Assembly (NCBI GenBank): GCA_903832105.1
Contig: CAILAO010001036.1
Span: 1-9,685 of the forward strand
Source of the DNA: an uncultured Pseudomonadota bacterium
Lineage (GTDB): Bacteria; Bdellovibrionota_B; Oligoflexia; Oligoflexales; CAILAO01
Direction of reading: 5' to 3'
Length of the DNA stretch: 9,685 nt
Shown: piece after piece, positions 1-7,322 of the stretch
Position numbering within the stretch: position 1 is the stretch's first letter
How the letters are laid out: the number at the start of each line of letters is the position of its first letter
Translations under genes and position numbers: made by a program
Notes under the pieces: model-generated
Database searches by the model: none
The model's input: only the letters and a program-made list of their open reading frames with translations
Told to the model about the DNA's origin: nothing

Positions 1-1800
1 AAATCTCTTTGCTACCAGCTTCCAGCTCTCTCCTTTAGCGGCACTACGATCGTAGTTTCTCCTCTGATTGCTTTGATGAAAGATCAAATTGATTTTCTTA
101 AGAGGCACAATATTCCCGCAGAAAAACTTGATTCGTCACTGACGCTTGACGAGAATCGAAATGTTATGGCTCGTCTTCGAAGCGGCCAGTTAAAGCTTCT
201 TTATGTTGCACCGGAAAGATTTAACAATGAAAGGTTTTTGCAAGCACTTCAATATGCCAAAATCTCAATGTTTGTGGTAGATGAAGCCCACTGCATTTCG
301 GAGTGGGGTCATAATTTTAGACCTGATTATCTAAAGCTCGCAAGATTTGCAAAGACTTGCCGAACAGAAAGAATACTTGCCCTCACTGCAACTGCGACCC
401 CAAAAGTCGCTGAGGACATTTGCCGTGGACTTGAAATTGAGGAAAAAAATGTTGTTAGAACGGGTTTTTATCGACCTAATTTAACGCTTCTGGCAACTCA
501 TATAGATTCTGAAAACCGAGATGAGATCCTTTATCAAAAATTTTTATCTCGCCCAAGAGGGCCTACTATTGTTTACGTGACCTTGCAAAAAACGGCGGAA
601 GAGGTAGCGCAAAAACTATCTTATAAAGACATCCCAGCAAGATCGTATCATGCAGGGATGGCATCCGAAGATAGAACCATCATTCAAGATGAATTCATGA
701 AATCGAGCGATGGGATTATTGTTGCTACCATAGCCTTTGGTATGGGCATCGACAAGTCGAATATCCGCTATGTGTATCATTATAATCTTCCTAAAAGCCT
801 TGAAAACTACTCCCAAGAAATTGGAAGAGCAGGACGTGATGGAAAAGACTCGATATGCGAGATGTTGGTGGATACCTCTGATGTGGTGGTTCTTGAAAAC
901 TTCGCATACGGCGACACTCCGAGCCAGAGTGCTATATACAGTCTCCTTAAGCATATATTTTCACTTCCCGCTCGTTTTGATATCAGCCTCTACGACCTCA
1001 CAATGACCCATGACATTCGAGAGCTTGTCCTAAAGACAATGCTTGTCGAACTTGAACTCGCAGGGTATTTAAGAAGCCTCACGCCCTTTTATGAGCGATA
1101 TCAGTTTAAACCTCTCGTCTCCAAAGAAAAGATGATGACCCCCTTTGATAAGCCAAGACAAGAGTTTCTTGAAAAAGTTTTCGACCAGGTTAGAAAAGCT
1201 CAGATCTGGCACCATATTGATTTAAATGAAGCAGCCCTTAATATATGCGAATCAAGAGATAGAATCGTGAGGGCTCTGGATTATCTCGCTGAGAAAGGCT
1301 TTATTGAGGTTAAAGCTGAAGGACTTCGAAACTGTTATCATCTCTTAAAGAAGCCAAGAAACATCGATGAATTGATGCTTTCCCTTCATAGTTCAGCTGT
1401 TATTCGCGAGACTCGTGAGATTGGACGAATCTCCGAGGTCATAGCCTTCACTGAACATAAAGGCTGCCGAGTAAGGTCACTTGTCAGCTATTTTGGTGAG
1501 GACTTACAAAAAGACTGTGGACACTGTTCTTGGTGCCTTGGTGAGAAATCAGATCTCACTCATGCTAACAAAAACTGCGATATTAACCCGGACCTCTGGC
1601 GGCAGATTCTTGATGCTTGGAAGGAAAAAACCGGACTAGTTGACGATGCAAGATCTCTCGCTAGATTTGCAGCTGGTATCACCTCTCCAAGAATGACGAA
1701 GCTTCGCCTGTCGAAGCATTCGTTGTTTGGTCTTTTTAACTGTATTCCCTTTAAAGCCCTATTAAAAAAGGCACATGAATCTTTAGAGGAAAATAAATAA
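1..1800 (+). CDS. recQ: RecQ-family ATP-dependent DNA helicase, 5'-truncated by window edge
   Basis: A 3'-5' superfamily 2 DNA helicase, expected to act in recombination and fork repair. The frame is open from base 1, which encodes the Lys-Ser of the Walker A motif (KSLCYQLPA), so only the extreme N-terminus is missing; 599 residues are visible. Seen, numbered from base 1: SPLIALMKDQ (motif Ia), DEAH at 94-97 followed by the RecQ-specific aromatic loop HCISEWGHNFRPDY, ALTATATP (III), IVYVTLQKTAEE (IV), ATIAFGMGIDKSNIRYV (V) and QEIGRAGRDG at 272-281 (VI). Zinc ligands are Cys489, Cys506, Cys509 and Cys512 in the spacing C-x16-C-x2-C-x2-C. Unlike E. coli RecQ, about 200 residues of helix-rich, winged-helix-like sequence lie between motif VI and the first cysteine, and no HRDC domain is evident. 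The C-terminus (GITSPRMTKLRLSKHSLFG) is of a type I associate with RecQ variants. It converges with the kinase gene; the 40-base gap shows no clear terminator hairpin. Confidence 0.95.
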   Translation, partial: KSLCYQLPALSFSGTTIVVSPLIALMKDQIDFLKRHNIPAEKLDSSLTLDENRNVMARLRSGQLKLLYVAPERFNNERFLQALQYAKISMFVVDEAHCISEWGHNFRPDYLKLARFAKTCRTERILALTATATPKVAEDICRGLEIEEKNVVRTGFYRPNLTLLATHIDSENRDEILYQKFLSRPRGPTIVYVTLQKTAEEVAQKLSYKDIPARSYHAGMASEDRTIIQDEFMKSSDGIIVATIAFGMGIDKSNIRYVYHYNLPKSLENYSQEIGRAGRDGKDSICEMLVDTSDVVVLENFAYGDTPSQSAIYSLLKHIFSLPARFDISLYDLTMTHDIRELVLKTMLVELELAGYLRSLTPFYERYQFKPLVSKEKMMTPFDKPRQEFLEKVFDQVRKAQIWHHIDLNEAALNICESRDRIVRALDYLAEKGFIEVKAEGLRNCYHLLKKPRNIDELMLSLHSSAVIRETREIGRISEVIAFTEHKGCRVRSLVSYFGEDLQKDCGHCSWCLGEKSDLTHANKNCDINPDLWRQILDAWKEKTGLVDDARSLARFAAGITSPRMTKLRLSKHSLFGLFNCIPFKALLKKAHESLEENK

Positions 1801-1840
1801 GGGCATAAAGAAATAATAAAACGGAAGATGGAGATTTTTT

Positions 1841-4666
1841 CTACAATTTGAAAACTAGATTTTTTAACTCATCAAGAGAAAGAGGTACTTTTGAGATGAC
1901 GTGATCAATTCCCGTGATCTGATCGTCGGTAAAAACCGCATCTGAGGACAAAAATATAGGAAGAAGCGGGCACATTTCTTTGACTTTACTCGCAAATTCG
2001 ATCCCATTAGTGTCTGATGTTTCGTTAAAATAATAGTCAGTGACAACGCACAATAGTCGCAAAGTGAACTTCGGGTCCGCATCATGTTTAGCGAAAAACT
2101 CTTCTGAAGAAGAAAATAAAAGGCAATTTTCATCTGAAAGCTTTTTTCGCCACGCGTCCAGAATAAATGGGTTATCTTCAACAACCGCAACTAAGTTTTT
2201 TTCATTCGTGCGCTTAGCAGCGTCTTTTTCAAGCGAGCCCAAAAGCAGACGTAAAAGATGACTCCTTGTCATGGGTTTTGGAAGAAAATAGTTGGCTCCT
2301 GCATCCAGCGACATTTTAAAATCTTCAGGAAGACACCGATTGGAGTGAATGCAGATCGTCGCACGGATTCCTGCATTTCGCATGGCTTTTACAAGCTGAA
2401 ATCCATCAAGAGACTCTGGCCCAAGGTCGATATCGCAGATAACGACTTCGGGAGAATGAGCATTTAAATGATTTAGAGCTTCATTACTATTTTTTGCCGT
2501 AATGATTTTAATAAATGGCTGAAGCGGTCCCTTTTTCGCTTCAGCTTTAAGGGCGCAAAGATAAAGGGACTCGTCATCAATAAGAAGGAGTGTAAGGGGA
2601 TTTTCTTTTTGAGAAAGGTGATCTTTGATTTTAGACTCATAAAAATCCTCATTTTTTATAGAAAGTGCATTGTTTTGAATAGCTGGGAGGACAGCATTTT
2701 CATGACCCGTAGTTTGATGCGGTTCGATTAAAGAGATCGCTACATCTTTGCTATGTTTAGGTAATTTGGAAGTAGTTTGATTTAGGGAGTCTTTTGCTAT
2801 TGGGAGCGTAAAACAAAACTCCGTTTCCTTTGTAAGATTGACCGTACAAAAAATAGTGCCTCCGTGGGCGACGACTATTTTCTGCGCGATGGCAAGGCCA
2901 AGACCTGTTCCACCTTTTTTTCCTTTTGTAAAAAAAGCGTCGAAAATCTTTGGAAGGTCTTCCTCTGGGATAGCTGGGCCATTATTTCCAATAGTAAACT
3001 GTGTGAATCCGTTCTTTCCAACGTAAATTTCTCTTGTTTTGATTAAGAGTGATCCCTTTAGTTTCATCGCTTGAACAGCGTTATCAATAATATTAGAAAA
3101 GACGCGAAGGACCTTGAGACTATCGACATCAATCATATGTGTGTGTTTAAAATCATAAGAAATCTCAATCTCTGATCCTTGTCGAAGCCTAAAAATCTCG
3201 TTTAACGATGCCTCAATGAGGCTTTCTGGAGACACTGGCTCTTTCATAGGATCAGCTGTAGACCCCATTTCCATAATGTCTTGAAGTAGTCCATTTACAG
3301 ATGAAATAGACGTCTCAACCTCTGGGATGAGCCTGGCAAGAACCCCTGCAACTTTTTCTGGGGTAGAGGCCGACTGAAGTACGCCAAGACCCATTCTTAA
3401 AAGAGTAAAGGGTTTTCTCACATCATGGGCCAGCATTTGTGTGGTTCTGGCAATGGCCGCAGTTTTTTCCGCCTCGCGACCCACCAGCATGATTGCCACA
3501 AAGCGTTTCACGAGAATGGCAGAAAGGGCGATGATAAAGCAAAAGAGACCCCAATGAAGAAGATGCTTTTTCCAAAGCATAAACCCAAAGCCGATGAGCC
3601 AGTCGTGAATCAAAAATAGAAAAAGTGTGAGCATCGCCAAAGCAAAATAACGGGCATACTCTTTCTTTTGAAAAACAAGACGAACGCTGGAAATGCCAAA
3701 TAGTATGACTGAGAAGGGGGCGATAAGATTAAAATAAAAAAGTGTTCTATTGATCGAAGTCATGTCGAAAGCGGTCATGAGAAGAACAGTACCCGCGAAG
3801 ACGATGTGACACCATTTAACTGTCCACATCGTTCTGCTGTAGCGCTTTCCAAACAGGTCTTCACAAAACGTGATTATAAAGACAGGAAAAAGATATAGCG
3901 AGAATAAGTCAACATAAGCCCAAAAAAGAGGCGTATCTAACATAAGCTGTTTTACTGGATTTCCAGCGTTTGTCATAATCCATGCGGCAAGATCAATCGT
4001 AAATGCGGCAAATGAAAGATATGGTCTTCTTTCTTTTGTAGAGACCGCGATGAATAAGGCCAACAGCGCAATAATTGTAGCAGCAAGGGAGACGATAAGA
4101 CGATCAATATTTTGTGAAATAATATCATAGATAAGTGATGACTTGGACCCGAGAACGACTTCTCCGCAAATGCCTGGGACACGGTCACTACGATGAATAA
4201 AAAAGGTGAGATATTTCGATTGGAAATCATCGGGTAGCGAAATAAAATGCCAAGGATACCCTTGAAATTTTGAAATGCCATCTTTTTCGACGACGCCATA
4301 TGAATAGATGAGGGTATCACCTAAAAAAACTGAAAACGCCTGATCAAGAATTCTTATAAAAACGGCAGGATCTCGCCCTAAAAGATTCATCGAAGCTGCT
4401 GTTGGAAGTTTAACTCGAAACCACGAGGCGTCGATATCAGTCGATGGACCTTTTGAAAGACAAGGAAGGGTGACGGGTGTCCATAATTCAGCTGTTGGGG
4501 GTAGGGTGAGACCTTGAGTTGATTGTGAGGTCCCAGGTAAATACTCCCATCCCTCACTAAGCATGATGGTTTTAGAATGAAAAGAAGACTCGATAGACTG
4601 TGCAGCGAGATTTTCGGAAGACGAAAAAAAAGATGTAATGAAAAAGATAAAAAATAAAAATGGCAT
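1841..4666 (-). CDS. Hybrid sensor histidine kinase, 7TM receptor with periplasmic sensor and two receiver domains
   Basis: A 941-residue membrane kinase. Order seen: signal-like hydrophobic start (1-22); periplasmic beta-rich region (about 30-180) with GWEYLPG, WTPVTLP and SWFRVKLP, resembling the 7TMR-DISM extracellular jelly-roll; seven hydrophobic spans at about 189-208, 215-232, 246-268, 284-303, 308-331, 338-362 and 367-391; H-box AHDVRKPF with phosphoacceptor His414; ATPase with N-box NIIDNA (Asn525, Asn529), NNGPAIP, the FDAFF element and GGTGLGLAIA; a low-complexity linker (about 625-690); receiver 1 (acidic pair Asp697/Asp698, Asp745, Ser775, Lys797); receiver 2 (Glu830/Asp831, Asp877, Ser907, Lys926). 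All residues for phosphotransfer are present. The D-box has Asn where Asp is commonest (NNG), a variant also seen in other kinases. The gene starts 7 bases after the deacetylase stop, with an AAGTAGG ribosome site overlapping that stop, so translation is probably coupled. The ligand is unknown; a carbohydrate is inferred from sensor style and operon partner. Confidence 0.93.
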   Translation of the reverse strand: MPFLFFIFFITSFFSSSENLAAQSIESSFHSKTIMLSEGWEYLPGTSQSTQGLTLPPTAELWTPVTLPCLSKGPSTDIDASWFRVKLPTAASMNLLGRDPAVFIRILDQAFSVFLGDTLIYSYGVVEKDGISKFQGYPWHFISLPDDFQSKYLTFFIHRSDRVPGICGEVVLGSKSSLIYDIISQNIDRLIVSLAATIIALLALFIAVSTKERRPYLSFAAFTIDLAAWIMTNAGNPVKQLMLDTPLFWAYVDLFSLYLFPVFIITFCEDLFGKRYSRTMWTVKWCHIVFAGTVLLMTAFDMTSINRTLFYFNLIAPFSVILFGISSVRLVFQKKEYARYFALAMLTLFLFLIHDWLIGFGFMLWKKHLLHWGLFCFIIALSAILVKRFVAIMLVGREAEKTAAIARTTQMLAHDVRKPFTLLRMGLGVLQSASTPEKVAGVLARLIPEVETSISSVNGLLQDIMEMGSTADPMKEPVSPESLIEASLNEIFRLRQGSEIEISYDFKHTHMIDVDSLKVLRVFSNIIDNAVQAMKLKGSLLIKTREIYVGKNGFTQFTIGNNGPAIPEEDLPKIFDAFFTKGKKGGTGLGLAIAQKIVVAHGGTIFCTVNLTKETEFCFTLPIAKDSLNQTTSKLPKHSKDVAISLIEPHQTTGHENAVLPAIQNNALSIKNEDFYESKIKDHLSQKENPLTLLLIDDESLYLCALKAEAKKGPLQPFIKIITAKNSNEALNHLNAHSPEVVICDIDLGPESLDGFQLVKAMRNAGIRATICIHSNRCLPEDFKMSLDAGANYFLPKPMTRSHLLRLLLGSLEKDAAKRTNEKNLVAVVEDNPFILDAWRKKLSDENCLLFSSSEEFFAKHDADPKFTLRLLCVVTDYYFNETSDTNGIEFASKVKEMCPLLPIFLSSDAVFTDDQITGIDHVISKVPLSLDELKNLVFKL

Positions 4667-4673
4667 GTGAGAC

Positions 4674-5555
4674 CTACTTAAATGATTTTAGATCTCTATA
4701 TGAAATTAGAACAATGCCTTCTTCTTCGATTGCCTTAGTAATCTCACCGGAACAAAGAAGAGTCGTTTCCCGCCCTTTTCTTTCATCGCCTCCTCCGACA
4801 TGGGCGCAAAGCTCAGACACGCCATCTGGAAATCCCATTATAATTTTAACGATATCGCTACTTTTTTTAACAGAAGATGGAATTTGGAAATAAAAGGCTG
4901 TTGTCTTAACATCTAGTATTGCAGCGTTTTCTTGATGGCACCTTGTAAGAATTTCGACATCTGAAGTGGAAATACCAAGATAAGAGGCGTAAAGTGCCTT
5001 TTTAACGTTCATTTGATGATCAAACGGCATTCTGACGGGAAGTTCATACTTTTGTCCCAGAAGAAGGACCTGGCGAAAGAGTTCTCCTTTTAAATATACT
5101 GTAGAATGATGGTTATCAAGATGGGTCGGAGCGAACCCCGCTTTTAAAAACTTATCGATTTGCTCTTCAAATTCAAGATAAAGTTCGGCAGGGCTAATTT
5201 TATCGAGGCGACTGCGCTGGATTTTTTCATCTGGAAAAGAACCAGTTGAGGGATCTATAAGGGTAGGGATTTTCCCTACATCCGATAAAGGATTTCCCGA
5301 AGTAAATGAAAGGTGAACGCCGCAAGGAATTTTGGAAGTTTTCAGATCCGCGATCATTTTTTCAAAAATCGGACTCCCCGCGAAAGCAGACGTACTTGTA
5401 ATAAATCCATGGCGAAACGAAGTTAAAATGGCATCATCGGTCTCTTCTGATTCGCCGAAATCATCGGCATTGATGATGAGAAAACGTCCACTCCCAGCCA
5501 CTTTTTGTTCTTTTGAAGGAGAATTCTTCTTTTTTAACTCTTGCAACGGATTCAA
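4674..5555 (-). CDS. ChbG/HpnK/YdjC-family carbohydrate deacetylase
   Basis: A 293-residue metal-dependent deacetylase of the YdjC/ChbG superfamily, whose members remove acetyl groups from sugars such as chito-oligosaccharides or hopanoid-linked amino sugars. Seen: the N-terminal metal motif INADDFG (Asp31, Asp32), GVHLSF (His81), THLDNHHS (His145, His149, His150), GVSELCAHVGG (His252) and the family-typical tail RETTLL...GIVLISYRDLK. No signal peptide is visible, so the enzyme should be cytoplasmic. Length is normal for the family. The start is uncertain. There is no in-frame ATG before the catalytic core: candidate TTG codons lie at 5555 and 5546, downstream of a TAA at 5573-5571, and GAGG lies 2 or 11 bases upstream of them respectively. 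It is the first gene of a two-gene operon with the hybrid kinase. The substrate cannot be read from the sequence; a glycan is inferred from the family. Confidence 0.9.
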   Translation of the reverse strand: MNPLQELKKKNSPSKEQKVAGSGRFLIINADDFGESEETDDAILTSFRHGFITSTSAFAGSPIFEKMIADLKTSKIPCGVHLSFTSGNPLSDVGKIPTLIDPSTGSFPDEKIQRSRLDKISPAELYLEFEEQIDKFLKAGFAPTHLDNHHSTVYLKGELFRQVLLLGQKYELPVRMPFDHQMNVKKALYASYLGISTSDVEILTRCHQENAAILDVKTTAFYFQIPSSVKKSSDIVKIIMGFPDGVSELCAHVGGGDERKGRETTLLCSGEITKAIEEEGIVLISYRDLKSFK

Positions 5556-5604
5556 AGCCTCATTTCGTGCTTAAAAAACTGGAGTCAACTCATGAATATT
5601 CTAA

Positions 5605-5613
5605 ACTATATCA
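5605..5613 (-). promoter_or_regulatory. Candidate extended -10 promoter for the deacetylase-kinase operon
   Basis: Read on the minus strand this is TGATATAGT, that is TG-N-TATAGT, an extended -10 element. No good -35 hexamer sits 16-18 bases upstream, which is usual for extended -10 promoters. Predicted transcription would start near 5598, leaving a leader of about 40 bases before the TTG start. Motif-based call only. Confidence 0.35.
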
Positions 5614-5640
5614 GAATTTTCAAAGATGATCTTTATTTTC

Positions 5641-5649
5641 TGTTATACT
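5641..5649 (+). promoter_or_regulatory. Candidate extended -10 promoter for the sigma-54 activator gene
   Basis: TGTTATACT matches TG-N-TATAAT in eight of nine positions, with no recognisable -35. Transcription would begin near 5656, giving a leader of roughly 117 bases that includes the GC-rich hairpin at 5666-5688. Together with the minus-strand element 30 bases away it makes this a back-to-back divergent promoter region. Motif-based call. Confidence 0.4.
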
Positions 5650-5665
5650 TCGTCTTGGAATCCTT

Positions 5666-5688
5666 CTGCGGCAAGGTCGTGGCCGCAG
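5666..5688. repeat. GC-rich perfect inverted repeat in the divergent intergenic region
   Basis: CTGCGGC (5666-5672), a 9-base spacer, then GCCGCAG (5682-5688): a perfect 7-base-pair, nearly all-GC stem in otherwise A+T-rich DNA. It is not followed by a T run, so it does not look like an intrinsic terminator. If transcription starts near 5656 it would be a hairpin close to the 5' end of the activator mRNA; alternatively it is a protein-binding dyad. The same bases hold a GG-N10-GC arrangement (GG 5670-5671, GC 5682-5683) weakly resembling a -24/-12 sigma-54 promoter. Confidence 0.55.
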
Positions 5689-5772
5689 CGCTGATGTTAC
5701 TTTTCGGATGATGACCTAGATTTTGCTGAAGCTGTTTTTGAAATTACCAACAATGTTGAAAGGACCCAAAAG

Positions 5773-7185
5773 ATGAAGTATCGACTTCTTGTGGCTGATG
5801 ATGACTCTCTGTACCTCTCTGATATGATAAAACTTTCTCTTGATGAACTTCCCGATTTTGAAGTTGACCCCGCCCCAACCCCTGACCAATGTAGAAAGAT
5901 GATTAAGGAAAAAGCTTATGATGTCATACTTCTTGATATCAGATTCAGCACCCATCCAGATGATGAGGAAGGTTTAAAATTAATTCCAGAAATAAAAAAG
6001 CTTAGTCCGAAAACGGAAATCATTGTTCATTCCAGTCATAACAGCAATGCGATGATTGCAAAGACGAAGGCGCTTGGCGCTCATTTGTTTCTTATAAAAG
6101 ACTATTATAGTCTTGAAACGTTAGCTTTAAAAGTCCGAACATTCCTTCCAAAAAAATTAAATCGTGAAGAGGATCTTGATGCGGGCATGGCTCTAGCTTC
6201 ATATGTAGGTGCCGTATTTAAGTCTAATGCGATGAAAAACGTATTTAAGGAAGCTGCAAAAGCAAGACAGTGTCTTGGCTTAAACGTATTAATCACAGGC
6301 CCTTCAGGTGCAGGAAAAGAACTCGTTGCAAACGGCATAGGACAGGGAATCAAAGATCATCCTTTTGTCGCGGTGAACTGCGCGAATTTTACAGAAGACC
6401 TCGTTCAAAGCGCACTGTTTGGTCATGAAAGGGGAGCTTTTACGGGTGCGCATACAAAAGCATTCGGAAAGTTCGACCTTGCAAATGGCGGCACCCTTTT
6501 TCTTGACGAGGTTGCCTGTCTTAACGCTAAAGCACAAGAAAACCTACTTCGCGCCATTCAATTGGGAGAGTTTATGAGGGTTGGCGGCAACGAAATTATC
6601 AGGGTTAAAGTCCGAGTGATTGCCGCAACTAATGAAAACCTTTTGGAGATGGTTAAAAAAGGAAAATTTCGTCTAGATCTCTACCAAAGGCTCGCAGGAA
6701 TAAAAATCGAGATCCCGCCTCTTCATGAAAGACCTGAAGATATCCCTCTTCTTATTGAGTTCTTCATAAAAAATTCTCCTCGTCCTCATGTTGCAGTTGA
6801 CCCAACTCTTGTAAAATTTCTAACCGATCATTCTTGGCCAGGTAATGTCCGAGAACTTGGAAGTGCAATTGAGTATATGGTGAAAACTGTAAAACGTGAC
6901 GAATTAGATGTGGGCGATATTCCGTTAGAACTGGCCATTGCTGGAGGAAGCCAATCTGTAGTAAAAAATAGGGCCAGTGAGACATCTGGAATCTTCAATT
7001 TTAGCTGCTCCTTTGGAATTTCGTTTGAAGAGATGGAGCGTCTTTGCGCTATACAATATATCACGGAAACAGAAAAACGCCTTGGGTACGCTGTCACTAA
7101 GAGGGAGCTTGCAGACGCTCTTTTAATGGCAAAAACAAGTCTTTTAAGAAGAATGAATGAATGTGAGATTCCTAAGGAGGAATGA
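5773..7185 (+). CDS. Sigma-54-dependent response regulator (NtrC class)
   Basis: A 470-residue bacterial enhancer-binding protein. The receiver domain (1-125) has the acidic pocket Asp9-Asp11, phosphoacceptor Asp55 (LLDIRF), Ser87/Ser88 and Lys109. The AAA+ domain (about 145-375) has Walker A GPSGAGKE (176-183), ESALFGHE-type sequence SALFGHERGAFTGA with an intact GAFTGA sigma-54 contact loop (221-226), Walker B GGTLFLDEV (Asp245, Glu246), arginine-finger region FRLDLYQRL (Arg300, Arg306), PPLHERPEDIP and SWPGNVREL. The C-terminal 50 residues form a divergent Fis-type HTH (VTKRELADALLMAKTSLLRRM). Every residue needed for phosphorylation, ATP hydrolysis and sigma-54 contact is present. The ATG is preceded by AAAGGA with eight bases between. 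It is divergent from the deacetylase-kinase operon; the kinase is the obvious candidate partner, but this is inferred from position. Target promoters are unknown. Confidence 0.95.
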   Translation: MKYRLLVADDDSLYLSDMIKLSLDELPDFEVDPAPTPDQCRKMIKEKAYDVILLDIRFSTHPDDEEGLKLIPEIKKLSPKTEIIVHSSHNSNAMIAKTKALGAHLFLIKDYYSLETLALKVRTFLPKKLNREEDLDAGMALASYVGAVFKSNAMKNVFKEAAKARQCLGLNVLITGPSGAGKELVANGIGQGIKDHPFVAVNCANFTEDLVQSALFGHERGAFTGAHTKAFGKFDLANGGTLFLDEVACLNAKAQENLLRAIQLGEFMRVGGNEIIRVKVRVIAATNENLLEMVKKGKFRLDLYQRLAGIKIEIPPLHERPEDIPLLIEFFIKNSPRPHVAVDPTLVKFLTDHSWPGNVRELGSAIEYMVKTVKRDELDVGDIPLELAIAGGSQSVVKNRASETSGIFNFSCSFGISFEEMERLCAIQYITETEKRLGYAVTKRELADALLMAKTSLLRRMNECEIPKEE

Positions 7186-7247
7186 AATATATTATATATA
7201 TTCGAAGGTTGCACGATTTTCTTTTCGGAGCATATGTATACAGATAA
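7182..7247 (+). CDS. Possible 21-residue small ORF overlapping the activator stop
   Basis: ATG at 7182 overlaps the activator's TGA as ATGA, the classic geometry of translational coupling, and AAGGAGG (7174-7180), a near-perfect Shine-Dalgarno sequence, lies just upstream. The frame starts MKYIIYIRRL and ends at TAA 7245-7247; the peptide is basic and aromatic. Against it: only one base separates AAGGAGG from the ATG, and the SD bases are also the codons for the final Lys-Glu-Glu of the activator. No family recognised. It may be chance. Confidence 0.2.
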   Translation: MKYIIYIRRLHDFLFGAYVYR

Positions 7248-7257
7248 GAGAATGAAT

Positions 7258-7309
7258 AATATCAAGTTGACATTATGTCAATATTTGATATTTTATCATT
7301 TGTGATAAT
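7258..7309 (+). promoter_or_regulatory. Promoter and nested operator of the toxin-antitoxin operon
   Basis: A consensus -35 TTGACA (7267-7272) is followed after 16 bases by the weaker -10 TATTTT (7289-7294); a second -10-like element, TGTGATAAT, lies at 7301-7309. Three perfect dyads overlap these: TTGACAT-T-ATGTCAA (7267-7281) covering the -35; AATATCAA (7258-7265) with TTGATATT (7285-7292) enclosing it; and TTATCA-N4-TGATAA (7293-7308) over the downstream -10. HTH antitoxins of this class typically bind such repeats and repress their own operon, so this is the likely operator; binding is inferred. Confidence 0.65.
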
Positions 7310-7322
7310 TAGGGGAGATGCC

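Noticed and set aside
1801..1840. Bidirectional terminator between the helicase and kinase genes
   Set aside because: There is a T run but no inverted repeat of useful length in the 40-base gap.
5669..5684. A firm sigma-54 promoter call
   Set aside because: Only 8 of 12 consensus bases match and the bases are also explained by the hairpin arms; kept as a note under the repeat.
6828..7265. Minus-strand 145-codon frame
   Set aside because: It is opposite the end of the sigma-54 activator and shows no recognisable motif.
7275..7322. ATG 7275 as the toxin start
   Set aside because: It has no ribosome site and lies inside the 15-base operator palindrome next to the -35; GTG 7323 has AGGGGAG at good spacing.
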